In this document: positions 7,152 through 15,909 of the stretch, piece by piece
How positions within the stretch are numbered: the stretch's first letter is position 1
How the letters are laid out: the number at the start of each line of letters is the position of its first letter
DNA from: Bacteroidota bacterium
GTDB taxonomy: Bacteria > Bacteroidota > Bacteroidia > Chitinophagales > Chitinophagaceae
Assembly (NCBI GenBank): GCA_028877045.1
Contig: JAGWPQ010000332.1
Coordinates: 1 to 25,897 of the forward strand
Reading direction: 5' to 3'
DNA: 25,897 bases
The notes under the pieces: generated by a model
The model's database searches: none
What the model was told of the DNA's origin: nothing
Seen by the model: the letters and a program-made list of their open reading frames with translations, nothing else
Translations under genes and position numbers: made by a program

Positions 7152-8009
7152 ATGAAATTAATCAGATACGGGGCGTTTAACGAGGAGAAACCCGCTGTCA
7201 TTATCGATGAAGAATATTATGATGTTTCTTCTTTGGTTAAAGATTTTGATGAACAATTTTTTGCCGGCAATGGCCTTGTTAGTTTAGCAACTGCCATCAA
7301 AGAAAATAACCCTTCCATAAAAAAAATAGATAAGAATATTCGTTTGGGTTGCCCTGTTGCAAAGCCGTCGAAGATTGTTTGTATTGGATTAAATTATGCC
7401 GATCATGCTAAAGAAACCGGTGCCATACCTCCGGCAGAACCAGTGATCTTTTTTAAATCAACTACTGCAATTGTTGGTCCTGATGATGATATTATCATTC
7501 CTAAAAATTCTGTAAAAACAGATTGGGAAGTAGAGCTTGCAGTTATCATTGGTAAGAAAACAAGTTATGTTGATGAAGCAGATGCACACGAATATATTGC
7601 CGGATATTGTTTGCATAACGATGTTAGCGAACGTGCTTTTCAGTTAGAAAAATGCGGCACATGGGATAAAGGAAAAGGCTGCGATACTTTTGCACCGCTT
7701 GGCCCATTTGTCGTTACTAAAGATGAAGTAAAAGATGTAGATAACCTTCGTTTATGGTTATCGGTTAACGGAAAGATGATGCAGGATGGAAATACTTCAA
7801 ACCTGATTTTTAAAATCCCTTTTTTAATTTCTTATATCAGTCAGTTCATGACTTTATTGCCCGGCGATATTATTTCAACCGGAACCCCTGCCGGTGTCGG
7901 TTTGGGAATGAAACCTGAAGTTTATTTAAAACACGGCGACATTGTGGAATTAGGCATCGAAGGCATGGGAACATCAAAACAAAAAGTAAAAGATTATATA
8001 AAGGAATAA
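7152..8009 (+). CDS. FAH-family hydrolase, probable 2,4-diketo-3-deoxy-L-fuconate hydrolase
   Basis: A 285-residue fumarylacetoacetate hydrolase-family enzyme. The C-terminal catalytic domain begins near residue 74 (KIVCIGLNYADHAKE). The metal ligands are visible as E126 and E128 in DWEVELAVIIG and D157 in HNDVSER, followed by KGCDTFAPLGPF and GDIISTGTPAGVG, all family signatures. In this context it would cleave the 2,4-diketo acid to pyruvate and L-lactate, which directly supplies LutABC at the head of the operon. It follows the SDR gene by 18 bases. The broader family also includes acylpyruvate hydrolases, so the substrate rests on context. Confidence 0.87.
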   Translation: MKLIRYGAFNEEKPAVIIDEEYYDVSSLVKDFDEQFFAGNGLVSLATAIKENNPSIKKIDKNIRLGCPVAKPSKIVCIGLNYADHAKETGAIPPAEPVIFFKSTTAIVGPDDDIIIPKNSVKTDWEVELAVIIGKKTSYVDEADAHEYIAGYCLHNDVSERAFQLEKCGTWDKGKGCDTFAPLGPFVVTKDEVKDVDNLRLWLSVNGKMMQDGNTSNLIFKIPFLISYISQFMTLLPGDIISTGTPAGVGLGMKPEVYLKHGDIVELGIEGMGTSKQKVKDYIKE

Positions 8010-8085
8010 TGAGTGCAAAAGAGAAAAGTGAAATGTGAAAAGTGAATTGAGAAAGAGCCAATAATTAATTTTTAAATATTGATTT

Positions 8086-8421
8086 ATGCAACGATTTTGC
8101 CTGGCATTGGATTTAAAAAATGATCCTTCATTAATTGCCGAATATGAAAAATATCATCGGGAAGGTTGGCCCGAAATAAAAAAAAGTATCAAAGATTCGG
8201 GTATTATTAATCTTGATATTTACAGGATCGAGAACAGGCTGTTCATGATTATTGAAGCCGATGATAATTTCTCTTTCGAAAAGAAAGCAAAGATGGATGC
8301 TGCCAATGAAAAAGTTCAGGAATGGGAAACATTAATGTGGAAATATCAACAGGCATTGCCTTCGGCTAAGCAGGGCGAGAAATGGTTGTTGATGAAACAA
8401 ATATTTGATCTTAATTCCTGA
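8086..8421 (+). CDS. L-rhamnose/L-fucose mutarotase (RhaM family)
   Basis: A 111-residue member of the L-rhamnose mutarotase family (about 104-115 residues). It interconverts sugar anomers in the cytoplasm so that the following dehydrogenase receives its preferred form. Family features are the RFCLALDLK opening, the YHREGWPEI segment with H24 and W29 at the expected catalytic helix, the NLDIYRIENRLFMIIE strands, and the late W residues (W75, W80, W94). It sits 6 bases before the lactonase gene. Fucose as substrate is inferred from the cluster. The 76-bp gap before it is AT-rich, with GAAAAGTGAA repeated at 8023 and 8037. Confidence 0.88.
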   Translation: MQRFCLALDLKNDPSLIAEYEKYHREGWPEIKKSIKDSGIINLDIYRIENRLFMIIEADDNFSFEKKAKMDAANEKVQEWETLMWKYQQALPSAKQGEKWLLMKQIFDLNS

Positions 8422-8427
8422 TAAGTT

Positions 8428-9255
8428 ATGCAAATACTCGATGCACATCAACATTTCTGGCATTATCATCCAAATACTCATTCATGGATAACGGATGATA
8501 TGAGTGTGATAAGGAAAGATTTTCTTCCGTCAGATCTAATGCCTTTGCTTGCAGAAAATAATATCGACGGAACTGTTGCGGTTCAAGCAGATCAATCAGA
8601 AAAAGAAACCGGATTTTTATTGTCGTTAGCAGAAGAAAATAATTTTATAAAAGCTGTTGTTGGCTGGACTGATCTATTTGCTGAAAATATTCTGGAGCGT
8701 TTGGAATATTATAAAGGCTTTAAAAAATTAAAAGGTTTCAGGCATATTTTGCAGGGAGAGAAACCATCGTTCATGCTTCAATCAAAATTTTTAAGAGGCA
8801 TCAGTTTGTTAAAAGATTTTGATTTTACTTATGATATTTTAATTTACCCCGAACATTTATCTGCAGCCCTGCAATTGGTTAATTTATTTCCTGAGCAGAT
8901 GTTTGTAATAGATCATCTTGCAAAACCATTGATAAAAAAACAAGAAATAAACGAATGGGCAAATGGCATGAAATTATTATCGGCACATGAAAATGTTTAT
9001 TGCAAAATTTCGGGAATGGTTACCGAAGCCGATGTTGAAAACTGGAAACAGGAAGATTTCATTCCTTATCTCGATGTGGTAACAAATGCTTTTGGAACCG
9101 ACAGGTTGATGTACGGATCGGACTGGCCCGTGTGTTTGGTGGCAGCTTCTTATCAGGACTGTATTGGTATCGTAAAAAAATATTTTCAATCGTTTTCAGA
9201 AGCGGAGAGGCAAAAAATTTTTGGATCAAACGCAACTTCATTTTATAAAATTTAA
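8428..9255 (+). CDS. Amidohydrolase-family lactonase, probable L-fuconolactonase
   Basis: A 275-residue COG3618-type amidohydrolase, with the sequence opening DAHQHFW and carrying H7 and H9 (the HxH metal pair). It also shows the WITDDMSVIRKDFLP stretch, IDHLAKP (H163) and YGSDWPVC (D232, W233), all typical of L-fuconolactone and L-rhamnono-lactone hydrolases. It would open L-fucono-lactone, made by the next gene's SDR, to L-fuconate for the UxaA-type dehydratase. Short gaps on both sides (6 and 12 bases) place it in the same transcription unit. Family call is strong; lactone identity is inferred. Confidence 0.88.
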   Translation: MQILDAHQHFWHYHPNTHSWITDDMSVIRKDFLPSDLMPLLAENNIDGTVAVQADQSEKETGFLLSLAEENNFIKAVVGWTDLFAENILERLEYYKGFKKLKGFRHILQGEKPSFMLQSKFLRGISLLKDFDFTYDILIYPEHLSAALQLVNLFPEQMFVIDHLAKPLIKKQEINEWANGMKLLSAHENVYCKISGMVTEADVENWKQEDFIPYLDVVTNAFGTDRLMYGSDWPVCLVAASYQDCIGIVKKYFQSFSEAERQKIFGSNATSFYKI

Positions 9256-9267
9256 ACCGAATAGAAT

Positions 9268-10050
9268 ATGAATCTGCAATTAAAAGATAAAATTTTTATT
9301 GTTACAGGTGGTGCCAAAGGCATTGGTGCCGGCATTATACAAGTGTTGGCTGCCGAAGGCGCCATACCGGTTATTTTGGGAAGAAATAAAATCGATAACA
9401 TTATTGCTGTTGAAAAACTTGCTGCAAAAGGGTTGAAGGCTTTTCAAATTGAAACCGAATTGGTTCGCCCCGAAGAATGTGAGCGTGCAGTTAAAACAGT
9501 TATTGAACAATTTGGAAGAATCGATGGCATTGTAAATAATGCCGGGGTAAATGATGGTGTAGGGTTAGAAAGCGGTAATTATGAAAAATTTATGGAGAGT
9601 TTACACCGCAATGTTGTGCATTATTATTTGATAGTACATTATGCTTTACCCGAACTGATAAAAACAAAAGGGGCTATTGTAAACATAAGTTCTAAAACGG
9701 CTGAAACAGGGCAGGGTAATACATCAGGCTATGCTGCATCTAATGGCGGAAGAAATGCTTTAACAAGAGAGTGGGCTGTTGAATTACTTAAATATGGTAT
9801 TCGTGTAAATGCTGTTATCGTTGCAGAATGCTATACGCCGTTGTACGAAAAGTGGCTGGAAACACTACCGGATTCAAAAACAAAATTGAAAGAAATAGAA
9901 TCGAAAATTCCTTTGGGACAGCGGATGACCACATCGGAAGAAATTGCTAATGCCGTAGCATTTTTATTGTCACCTGTTTCGAGCCATACTACCGGTCAGT
10001 TGTTTCATGTCGATGGTGGTTATGTTCATTTGGACCGTGCATTATTGTAA
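9268..10050 (+). CDS. SDR oxidoreductase, probable L-fucose dehydrogenase (catalytic Lys replaced)
   Basis: A 260-residue short-chain dehydrogenase with TGGAKGIG (13-20), NNAG (90-93), INISS-like strand ending S141/S142, Y155 and a C-terminal HVDGGYVHLD. R39 after the second strand suggests NADP or dual cofactor use. Its place between the lactonase and permease genes fits oxidation of L-fucose to the lactone. The odd feature is the active site: Y155-A-A-S-N159, so the usual YxxxK lysine is asparagine (codon AAT at 9742-9744). Either this is a subfamily trait with another residue taking over, or the enzyme has altered chemistry. Confidence 0.83.
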   Translation: MNLQLKDKIFIVTGGAKGIGAGIIQVLAAEGAIPVILGRNKIDNIIAVEKLAAKGLKAFQIETELVRPEECERAVKTVIEQFGRIDGIVNNAGVNDGVGLESGNYEKFMESLHRNVVHYYLIVHYALPELIKTKGAIVNISSKTAETGQGNTSGYAASNGGRNALTREWAVELLKYGIRVNAVIVAECYTPLYEKWLETLPDSKTKLKEIESKIPLGQRMTTSEEIANAVAFLLSPVSSHTTGQLFHVDGGYVHLDRALL

Positions 10051-10061
10051 ATAAATTATAA

Positions 10062-10120
10062 ATGGTATTGCCGCTATGAAAGAGGAACTGTGAACCGAGC
10101 GTGGCAACAGGCGATGCCAT
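10062..10120 (+). promoter_or_regulatory. Potential RNA hairpin ahead of the permease gene
   Basis: ATGGTATTGCC (10062-10072) and GGCGATGCCAT (10110-10120) can pair along 11 positions as RNA, with two G-U wobbles, enclosing a 37-base loop. It lies in the 127-bp gap before the permease gene, the longest gap of the catabolic run after the lut genes. It could be a processing or regulatory element or a dispersed intergenic repeat unit. Confidence 0.35.
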
Positions 10121-10177
10121 AAAAAACTAAAGTTGATATAAAAAATAAAACAACTACTGCATAAACAAAAAATAAAC

Positions 10178-11464
10178 ATGAGCAAAAAACATCAATCATT
10201 GGTTAAGGCACATGGCAAAAATTACCTGGTACCGTTTATATTAATTACCAGTTTATTTTTTTTATGGGGTTTCGCACACAACCTGGATCCTGTATTGATC
10301 CCTCACTTAAAAAAATCGTTTACATTAACTACGGTTCAGGCAACCTTGGTAGATACATCTGTTTTTATAGCTTATTTTATTATGGCAATGCCTGCAGGTT
10401 TTATCATGAAAAAATATGGATATAAGGCCGGCATCATTACCGGGTTATTGTTATTTGCTACAGGTGCTTTTTTATTTATTCCTGCAGCCAATACACAGCA
10501 GTATAATTTTTTTCTTGTAGCGTTGTTTGTGATAGCCTGCGGGTTAACTATTTTAGAAACCGCCGCTAATCCCTATGCAGCATCATTGGGCGATCCTGAT
10601 ACATCTACACAAAGGCTGAACCTTTCTCAATCATTTAATGGATTGGCAGCAGCCTTGGCTCCTGTGATCGGCGCAAGGATTATACTTACCAAAGGTTTTT
10701 CGGATGCCGAATTAAATGCAATGACTGATGCTGCACGTAAAGTGGCATTGGCTTCGGAAGCATCTTCGGTTAAGCTGCCTTATTTTATTCTTGGAACAAT
10801 TTTAATTTTAATTGCCCTGGTATTTGCTTTTACGCACTTGCCAAAAATTCAGAATAATGATAAGCAGGAAGCAGGCAAACATATTTTTCATGCATTTCGC
10901 CACAGGCATTTATCGTGGGGCGTAGCAGCACAATTTTTTTATGTAGGGGCACAGGTATCGGTATTTAGTTTATTTATTTTATATGCAACAAAATCGGCCG
11001 ATATAAGCCAGATCAAAGCTGCAGATTATTTGGGTGCTTGCGGTATAGCATTTTTGATCGGAAGGTTTTTGGGAACATTTCTAATGAAATATATTTTGCC
11101 GCAACGTTTGCTTGCAATGTATGCAGCCATCAATATTTTATTATGTACAGTTGCCATTGCGGCACACGGAATGATAACTGTGTATGCGGTAATAGCAATA
11201 TGTTTCTTTATGTCTATCATGTTCCCTACTATTTTTTCTTTGGGCATAAAAGGTTTGGGCGGCGATACAGAATACGGGAGCAGCCTCATTATCATGTCGA
11301 TCGTTGGCGGGGCAATATTGCCGAGGGTCTTTGGTTACATCAGCGATGCAAGCGGCAATATTCAATATGGATACATTGTGCCGCTGATATGTTTTATCGT
11401 GATCGTTTATTTCGGAATAACAGGATATAAAATGAATAATATAGATGAAAACGTTAGTTTGTAA
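10178..11464 (+). CDS. fucP: L-fucose permease, MFS FucP-type proton symporter
   Basis: A 428-residue major facilitator with about 12 membrane helices, close to E. coli FucP in length and sequence style (LFFLWGFAHNLDPVLIPH, MPAGFIMKKYGYKAGIITGL, TILETAANPY). E127 in LETAANP corresponds to the proton-coupling glutamate of FucP. The N-terminal aspartate appears as D37 in NLDP, one position earlier than the NLND of the E. coli protein as I recall it. It carries L-fucose across the inner membrane. Its end overlaps the next gene by 20 bases. Glucose/galactose permeases of Bacteroidota are relatives, but the locus favours fucose. Confidence 0.87.
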   Translation: MSKKHQSLVKAHGKNYLVPFILITSLFFLWGFAHNLDPVLIPHLKKSFTLTTVQATLVDTSVFIAYFIMAMPAGFIMKKYGYKAGIITGLLLFATGAFLFIPAANTQQYNFFLVALFVIACGLTILETAANPYAASLGDPDTSTQRLNLSQSFNGLAAALAPVIGARIILTKGFSDAELNAMTDAARKVALASEASSVKLPYFILGTILILIALVFAFTHLPKIQNNDKQEAGKHIFHAFRHRHLSWGVAAQFFYVGAQVSVFSLFILYATKSADISQIKAADYLGACGIAFLIGRFLGTFLMKYILPQRLLAMYAAINILLCTVAIAAHGMITVYAVIAICFFMSIMFPTIFSLGIKGLGGDTEYGSSLIIMSIVGGAILPRVFGYISDASGNIQYGYIVPLICFIVIVYFGITGYKMNNIDENVSL

Positions 11465-12461
11465 AGCGCCATATCAACTTGAATATGCAGAAGCAGATCT
11501 TCCTTCGGCATCCATTGGCGAAACAATATTAAAAATAGAAAGAATAGGTATTTGCGGAACAGATCTGCACGCATTTGAAGGAACACAACCTTATTTCAGT
11601 TATCCAAGGATACTTGGTCATGAGCTGGCGGCAACGATTGTACAAACCGATGATAAACGATTTGATACGGAAGAACCTGTAACCATCATACCATATTTTA
11701 ATTGCGGTAAGTGTATTGCCTGCCGGATGGGTAAACCTAATTGTTGTGAACGGATCAATGTATTTGGAGTGCATATCAATGGGGCAATGCAGCAGTATGT
11801 AACAGTACCAACTTATTCGCTAATTAAAAGCAATGGCTTAAGCTTTGATGAGTTGGCTTTGGTAGAACCATTGGCTATTGGGGCACACGGCGTAAGAAGG
11901 GCAGGTGTTCGCAACGGTGAATATGTTTTGGTGGTGGGAGCGGGACCAATAGGATTAGGTATAATGGAGTTTGCAGGAATTGCGGGTGGTAAGGTAATTG
12001 CAATGGATATTAATGAACGAAGATTGCAGTTCTGCAAAGAAAAATTACAGGTAACCGATACCATTAATCCTGCAATAGAAAATGCAGTTGAAAAGCTCAA
12101 ACAAATTACAAATGGAGATATGCCAACAGTTGTAATTGATGCAACAGGAAATTTAAAAGCTATTAACAATGCCTTTCAATTATTGGCGCATGGTGGCAGG
12201 TATGTATTGGTAGGATTACAAAAAGCTGATATTGTTTTCAGTCACCCCGAATTTCATAAAAGGGAAAGTACATTGATGAGCAGTCGAAATGCAACACGTG
12301 AAGATTTTGAACATGTTATCAGTAGTATGAAACAAGGATTGGTTAAGCCAGCCACCTATATTACAAATAGTGTTTTATTCGATGAAGTGAAAAATAATTT
12401 TGCATCTTGGTTAAATCCTGAAAATGGAGTTATAAAAGCAATGGTGAAAATGCAGGGTTGA
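11445..12461 (+). CDS. Zinc-dependent alcohol dehydrogenase (sorbitol/threonine dehydrogenase-like)
   Basis: A 338-residue medium-chain dehydrogenase. Catalytic zinc ligands are C37 (GICGTDLH), H59 and E60 (LGHEL). The structural zinc site is C87-x2-C90-x2-C93-x7-C101, and VVGAGPIGLG is the cofactor loop. The gene starts 20 bases inside the permease gene, so the two are probably coupled. The core pathway already has both dehydrogenases it needs, so this enzyme may act on a related sugar (L-galactose, D-arabinose), on a sugar acid such as L-galactonate, or on a by-product. The exact substrate cannot be told from sequence. Confidence 0.85.
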   Translation: MKTLVCKAPYQLEYAEADLPSASIGETILKIERIGICGTDLHAFEGTQPYFSYPRILGHELAATIVQTDDKRFDTEEPVTIIPYFNCGKCIACRMGKPNCCERINVFGVHINGAMQQYVTVPTYSLIKSNGLSFDELALVEPLAIGAHGVRRAGVRNGEYVLVVGAGPIGLGIMEFAGIAGGKVIAMDINERRLQFCKEKLQVTDTINPAIENAVEKLKQITNGDMPTVVIDATGNLKAINNAFQLLAHGGRYVLVGLQKADIVFSHPEFHKRESTLMSSRNATREDFEHVISSMKQGLVKPATYITNSVLFDEVKNNFASWLNPENGVIKAMVKMQG

Positions 12462-12494
12462 AAAAACTAATTATATAATTCAATAATAAAAAAA

Positions 12495-14168
12495 ATGAAA
12501 CGCAGAAAACTAATTAAAATAATGGCTAGTGCAGTACCGGCATGGTATCTGTCAAAAGCCTATGGTCGTGATATTTTAAAACTTGATATACTCGATCAAA
12601 ATGGTGAGAGAATGGCACAAGGTCCCTTTAAACCTGAATGGGATTCGCTTGCAAAATATACCATACCGGAATGGTTCCGGGATGCTAAGTTTGGTATATG
12701 GGCACATTGGGGGCCTCAATGCCAACCCGAACATGGCGATTGGTATGGCCGCGGTATGTATGAGGAAGGTAGCGATGATTACTTGTTTCATTTGCAGAAA
12801 TACGGGCATCCTTCGAAATTTGGTTTTAAAGATGTTATTCATGAATGGAAGGCAGAAAATTGGGATCCTGATAAATTAGTAGAATTATATAAAAATGCAG
12901 GTGCCAAATATTTTGTGGCACTGGCCAATCATCACGATAATTTTGATAATTATAACAGTAAATATCAGCCCTGGAATGCCGTAAAAATGGGACCAAAAAA
13001 AGATTTAATTGATGGATGGATGAAGGCTGCAAAAAAACATGGTTTGTATTTTGGTGTTAGTGTACATGCTGCTCATGCATGGAGTTGGTATGAAACGGCT
13101 CAGAGAAGCGATAAAAAAGGACCTTTAACAGGGGTGCCTTATGATGGGAAGGCTACCAAGGCTGATGCAATAGGGAAATGGTGGGAAGGTTATGACCCAC
13201 AGGAATTATATGCTCAAAATCATGCTTTGAGTGAAGGCAGTGATGATGGGGCATCGATAGGCAAACAATGGAACTGGGGCAATGGCGTTAATGTTCCCGT
13301 CAAAGCTTACTGCGAAAAGTTTTATAACAGGACTGTTGATCTTATCAATAAATATCATCCCGATCTGGTTTATTTTGATGATACAGCTCTTCCATTATGG
13401 CCCATCAGCGATGTGGGTTTGCGAATTGCTGCTCATATATATAACGATAGTATTAAAAGACATGGCAAATTGCAGGCAGTAATAAACGGGAAGATATTGA
13501 ATGCTCAGCAACGCAAATGTATGGTGTGGGATATTGAACGAGGAGCAAGTAACAATATTGAACCTTTTGCTTGGCAAACTGATACCTGCATCGGTAACTG
13601 GCATTACGATAGACGGTTATACGACCATAATGGCTATAAATCTGCAAAAACAGTAATACAGATATTGGTTGATGTGGTAAGTAAAAACGGTAATCTATTA
13701 TTGAGTATTCCCGTAAGGGGAGATGGTACAATCGATTCACGTGAACAAGCAGTCGTTGAAGAAATTGGCAAGTGGATGAAAGTGAATAGTGAAGCTATTT
13801 ATGCAACACATCCGTGGAAGATATTTGGAGAAGGACCTGCCATTGCTTCTGCCGCTGCATTAAGCGATCAGGGATTTAATGAAGGAAAGGGCAAATCCCT
13901 TGATGCGGAAGATTTGCGCTTTACAAAAAAAGGCGATGCATTATATGCCACTTTTTTCGGATGGCCACAAACTAAAAATGTACTTGTCAAAAATCTTGCG
14001 TCGGGATCTTTACATATTAGTGAAAGCAAAATTGCCAATGTACGCTTGCTTGGATATGAAGGCAAACTCGAATGGTCTCAAAACACCGATGGTTTGTTGG
14101 TAAAACTGCCGGATGAAAAACCCTGTGATAATGCTTTTGTTCTGAAAATTGAAGGAGTGGAAGGTTGA
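12495..14168 (+). CDS. GH29-family alpha-L-fucosidase, probably exported
   Basis: A 557-residue glycoside hydrolase that would release L-fucose from glycans. GH29 hallmarks are FRDAKFGIWAHWGPQ (61-75), GAKYFVALANHHDNF (136-150, active-site histidines), KYHPDLVYFDD (287-296; D295 sits where the family nucleophile lies), and the GNLLLSIPVRGDG segment leading to the C-terminal beta domain. The start MKRRKLIKIMASAVPAW resembles a Tat signal (RRKLIK) with a short hydrophobic region, so it likely acts in the periplasm. Residues about 200-265 look like an insertion relative to compact GH29 enzymes. It is the last gene of the operon and is followed by a very strong terminator. Confidence 0.87.
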   Translation: MKRRKLIKIMASAVPAWYLSKAYGRDILKLDILDQNGERMAQGPFKPEWDSLAKYTIPEWFRDAKFGIWAHWGPQCQPEHGDWYGRGMYEEGSDDYLFHLQKYGHPSKFGFKDVIHEWKAENWDPDKLVELYKNAGAKYFVALANHHDNFDNYNSKYQPWNAVKMGPKKDLIDGWMKAAKKHGLYFGVSVHAAHAWSWYETAQRSDKKGPLTGVPYDGKATKADAIGKWWEGYDPQELYAQNHALSEGSDDGASIGKQWNWGNGVNVPVKAYCEKFYNRTVDLINKYHPDLVYFDDTALPLWPISDVGLRIAAHIYNDSIKRHGKLQAVINGKILNAQQRKCMVWDIERGASNNIEPFAWQTDTCIGNWHYDRRLYDHNGYKSAKTVIQILVDVVSKNGNLLLSIPVRGDGTIDSREQAVVEEIGKWMKVNSEAIYATHPWKIFGEGPAIASAAALSDQGFNEGKGKSLDAEDLRFTKKGDALYATFFGWPQTKNVLVKNLASGSLHISESKIANVRLLGYEGKLEWSQNTDGLLVKLPDEKPCDNAFVLKIEGVEG

Positions 14169-14175
14169 CTATATT

Positions 14176-14215
14176 ATATTCCCGTTGGCAGAATTAATTC
14201 TGCCAACGGGAATAT
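14176..14215. terminator. 40-bp perfect palindrome, operon terminator
   Basis: Bases 14176-14195 and 14196-14215 are perfect reverse complements (arms ATATTCCCGTTGGCAGAATT and its mirror) with no spacer. It starts 7 bases after the fucosidase stop and is followed by a T-rich run (14220-14229). It can work on both strands, and the convergent hydrolase gene ends 135 bases downstream. The rest of 14216-14349 contains no gene. Confidence 0.85.
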
Positions 14216-14349
14216 GAGTATTATTTTTTTATGCCATGGCAAGATAGAATTACACGTATAAAACTAATTTAAAATGCACACCGATTTTCTGCAGTAGTAA
14301 AAAGAAAATGTCAATAGTTGCTGTGAATAGAATTCATTAAAATAAGAAA

Positions 14350-15831
14350 CTATTTCAATTCAACCCACTCGCTGATATTGTTATTTAGATCGATCGATGA
14401 AATAAATATCCTGTCGTCGGCTGCGGCAATGGTTTTATTTCTGTCGAAATTAATCTTTGTATCGGCTACCAATACTTTGATCAGTGTAGCATATTCTTTT
14501 TTCTCCATGATATTGGGTGGTAATACAAAAACGGCAAAGCCTTTGATTTTTTCTTTACCGGAATAAATGATCTGAAAGGAGTTGTTTTTTAATTTCTCGA
14601 TCGTTGGTTGTGCCGGCGGAATACTATCGATCCATTTCATGGGCGGTATCAATGCGGGCAAAGCATAATAATCCAAACGCAAACTATCGGACCATCCATT
14701 AATGTTTTTTTTAAGGTCTATACTGCTGAAATAAGCACTGCCCTGTGTTGTCGTATATTTCCGCAAATTTTTTATTTGACTAGGTAATTCGTTTTTATTT
14801 CGCCAGGCAGCATTGGTCCCTGCACGGTAGATAGCATGACCAATATAAAGCTGTTTACCATAAGCATGATCATTCCACCAATCTAATAAAGTATCATAAT
14901 CGCATAGCTTATGACCGCGTTCCCAGTATAATTGCGGTACAACATAATCTATCCAGCCTTTTTGCAACCATAATAAAATATCAGCATACAGATCATCGTA
15001 ATTCGTTTGCCCCGCTCTGGTATTACTTCCCATAGGATCTTTATCTTTATTGCGCCACACACCAAACGGGCTAATACCAAATTTTACTCTTGGATTATTA
15101 GCACGTATTGTTTCATACAATAGTTTAATGATACTGTCGCAGTTACTTCTTCTCCAATCATCTTTATTTAATCCTCTGTTGTACTGTCGGTACGTTTTTT
15201 CGTCGGGAAATTCTCTTCCTGTAATCCGGTATGGATAAAAATAATCGTCCATGTGAATGGCATCAATATCATATCTCGTTACCAAGTCCTTTACCACTTT
15301 AGCAACATGGTCTCTCACCTGTGGCAAGCCGGGATTGAAATATTTTTTATCGCCATAAGTTATAAACCATTCAGGATGAATTTTTGAAATATGTGATGGC
15401 GATATGGATGAAGTATGAATATTAAAAACAGCACGATATGGATTTAACCATGCATGAAATTCCATACCGCGTTTATGTGTTTCCTGAATCATGAAAGCAA
15501 GCGGGTCGTAAAACGGCGAAGGGGTCAATCCCTGTACACCGGTTAAATATTCGCTCCATGGTTCGTATGGTGAAGGATAAAATGCGTCGCCGACAGGGCG
15601 AATTTGCATGATGATCGCATTCATGCCGTTGTGTTGATGCATATCCAGCAAATGAATGAATTCTGCTTTTTGTTCTTCTACACTTAAACCTTTTTTACTG
15701 GGCCAGTCAATGTTTTCAACCGTAGCGATCCATACGCCGCGAAACTCGTACAATGGAGCAGTTTGTGCTCTATTTGAAAAGGGCTTGCAAATAAAAAATA
15801 AAGCGAAGGCAACGAAATAAATAGATTTCAT
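14350..15831 (-). CDS. Secreted family-10-like glycosyl hydrolase (GHL10, YddW/YngK type)
   Basis: A 493-residue protein. A signal peptide covers about residues 1-22 (MKSIYFVAFALFFICKPFSNRAQ). The DUF187/GHL10 domain follows directly with FRGVWIATVENIDWPS, a MQIRPVGDAFYPS stretch, EFHAWLNPYRA, and IDAIHMDDYFYPY, a beta/alpha-barrel layout with acidic residues at strand ends. A small beta-rich domain makes up the last ~90 residues (from about EKLKNNSFQII). Members of this family are thought to act on cell-wall or other glycans; the precise substrate is unknown. It is transcribed towards the fucose operon and shares the intergenic terminator region with it. Confidence 0.85.
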   Translation of the reverse strand: MKSIYFVAFALFFICKPFSNRAQTAPLYEFRGVWIATVENIDWPSKKGLSVEEQKAEFIHLLDMHQHNGMNAIIMQIRPVGDAFYPSPYEPWSEYLTGVQGLTPSPFYDPLAFMIQETHKRGMEFHAWLNPYRAVFNIHTSSISPSHISKIHPEWFITYGDKKYFNPGLPQVRDHVAKVVKDLVTRYDIDAIHMDDYFYPYRITGREFPDEKTYRQYNRGLNKDDWRRSNCDSIIKLLYETIRANNPRVKFGISPFGVWRNKDKDPMGSNTRAGQTNYDDLYADILLWLQKGWIDYVVPQLYWERGHKLCDYDTLLDWWNDHAYGKQLYIGHAIYRAGTNAAWRNKNELPSQIKNLRKYTTTQGSAYFSSIDLKKNINGWSDSLRLDYYALPALIPPMKWIDSIPPAQPTIEKLKNNSFQIIYSGKEKIKGFAVFVLPPNIMEKKEYATLIKVLVADTKINFDRNKTIAAADDRIFISSIDLNNNISEWVELK

Positions 15832-15909
15832 GCGTCTAAGATAAAGCGCTGCAAACAGTAATAACGAAATGTGGATGAAATGGCAGGTTAAAAAAGATAA
15901 TTCACAACA

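Noticed and set aside
8023..8046. GAAAAGTGAA repeated with 14-bp period between the FAH and mutarotase genes
   Set aside because: Only two copies in AT-rich spacer; too short to call an operator or CRISPR-like repeat.
11038..11430. 130-codon + strand reading frame inside the permease gene
   Set aside because: It lies fully within fucP in another frame, has an odd Cys/His/Arg-rich composition and no domain; a shadow frame.
1877..14168. Classical fucose isomerase-kinase-aldolase genes (fucI, fucK, fucA)
   Set aside because: I looked for these in the cluster and found none; all catabolic genes fit the oxidative route.
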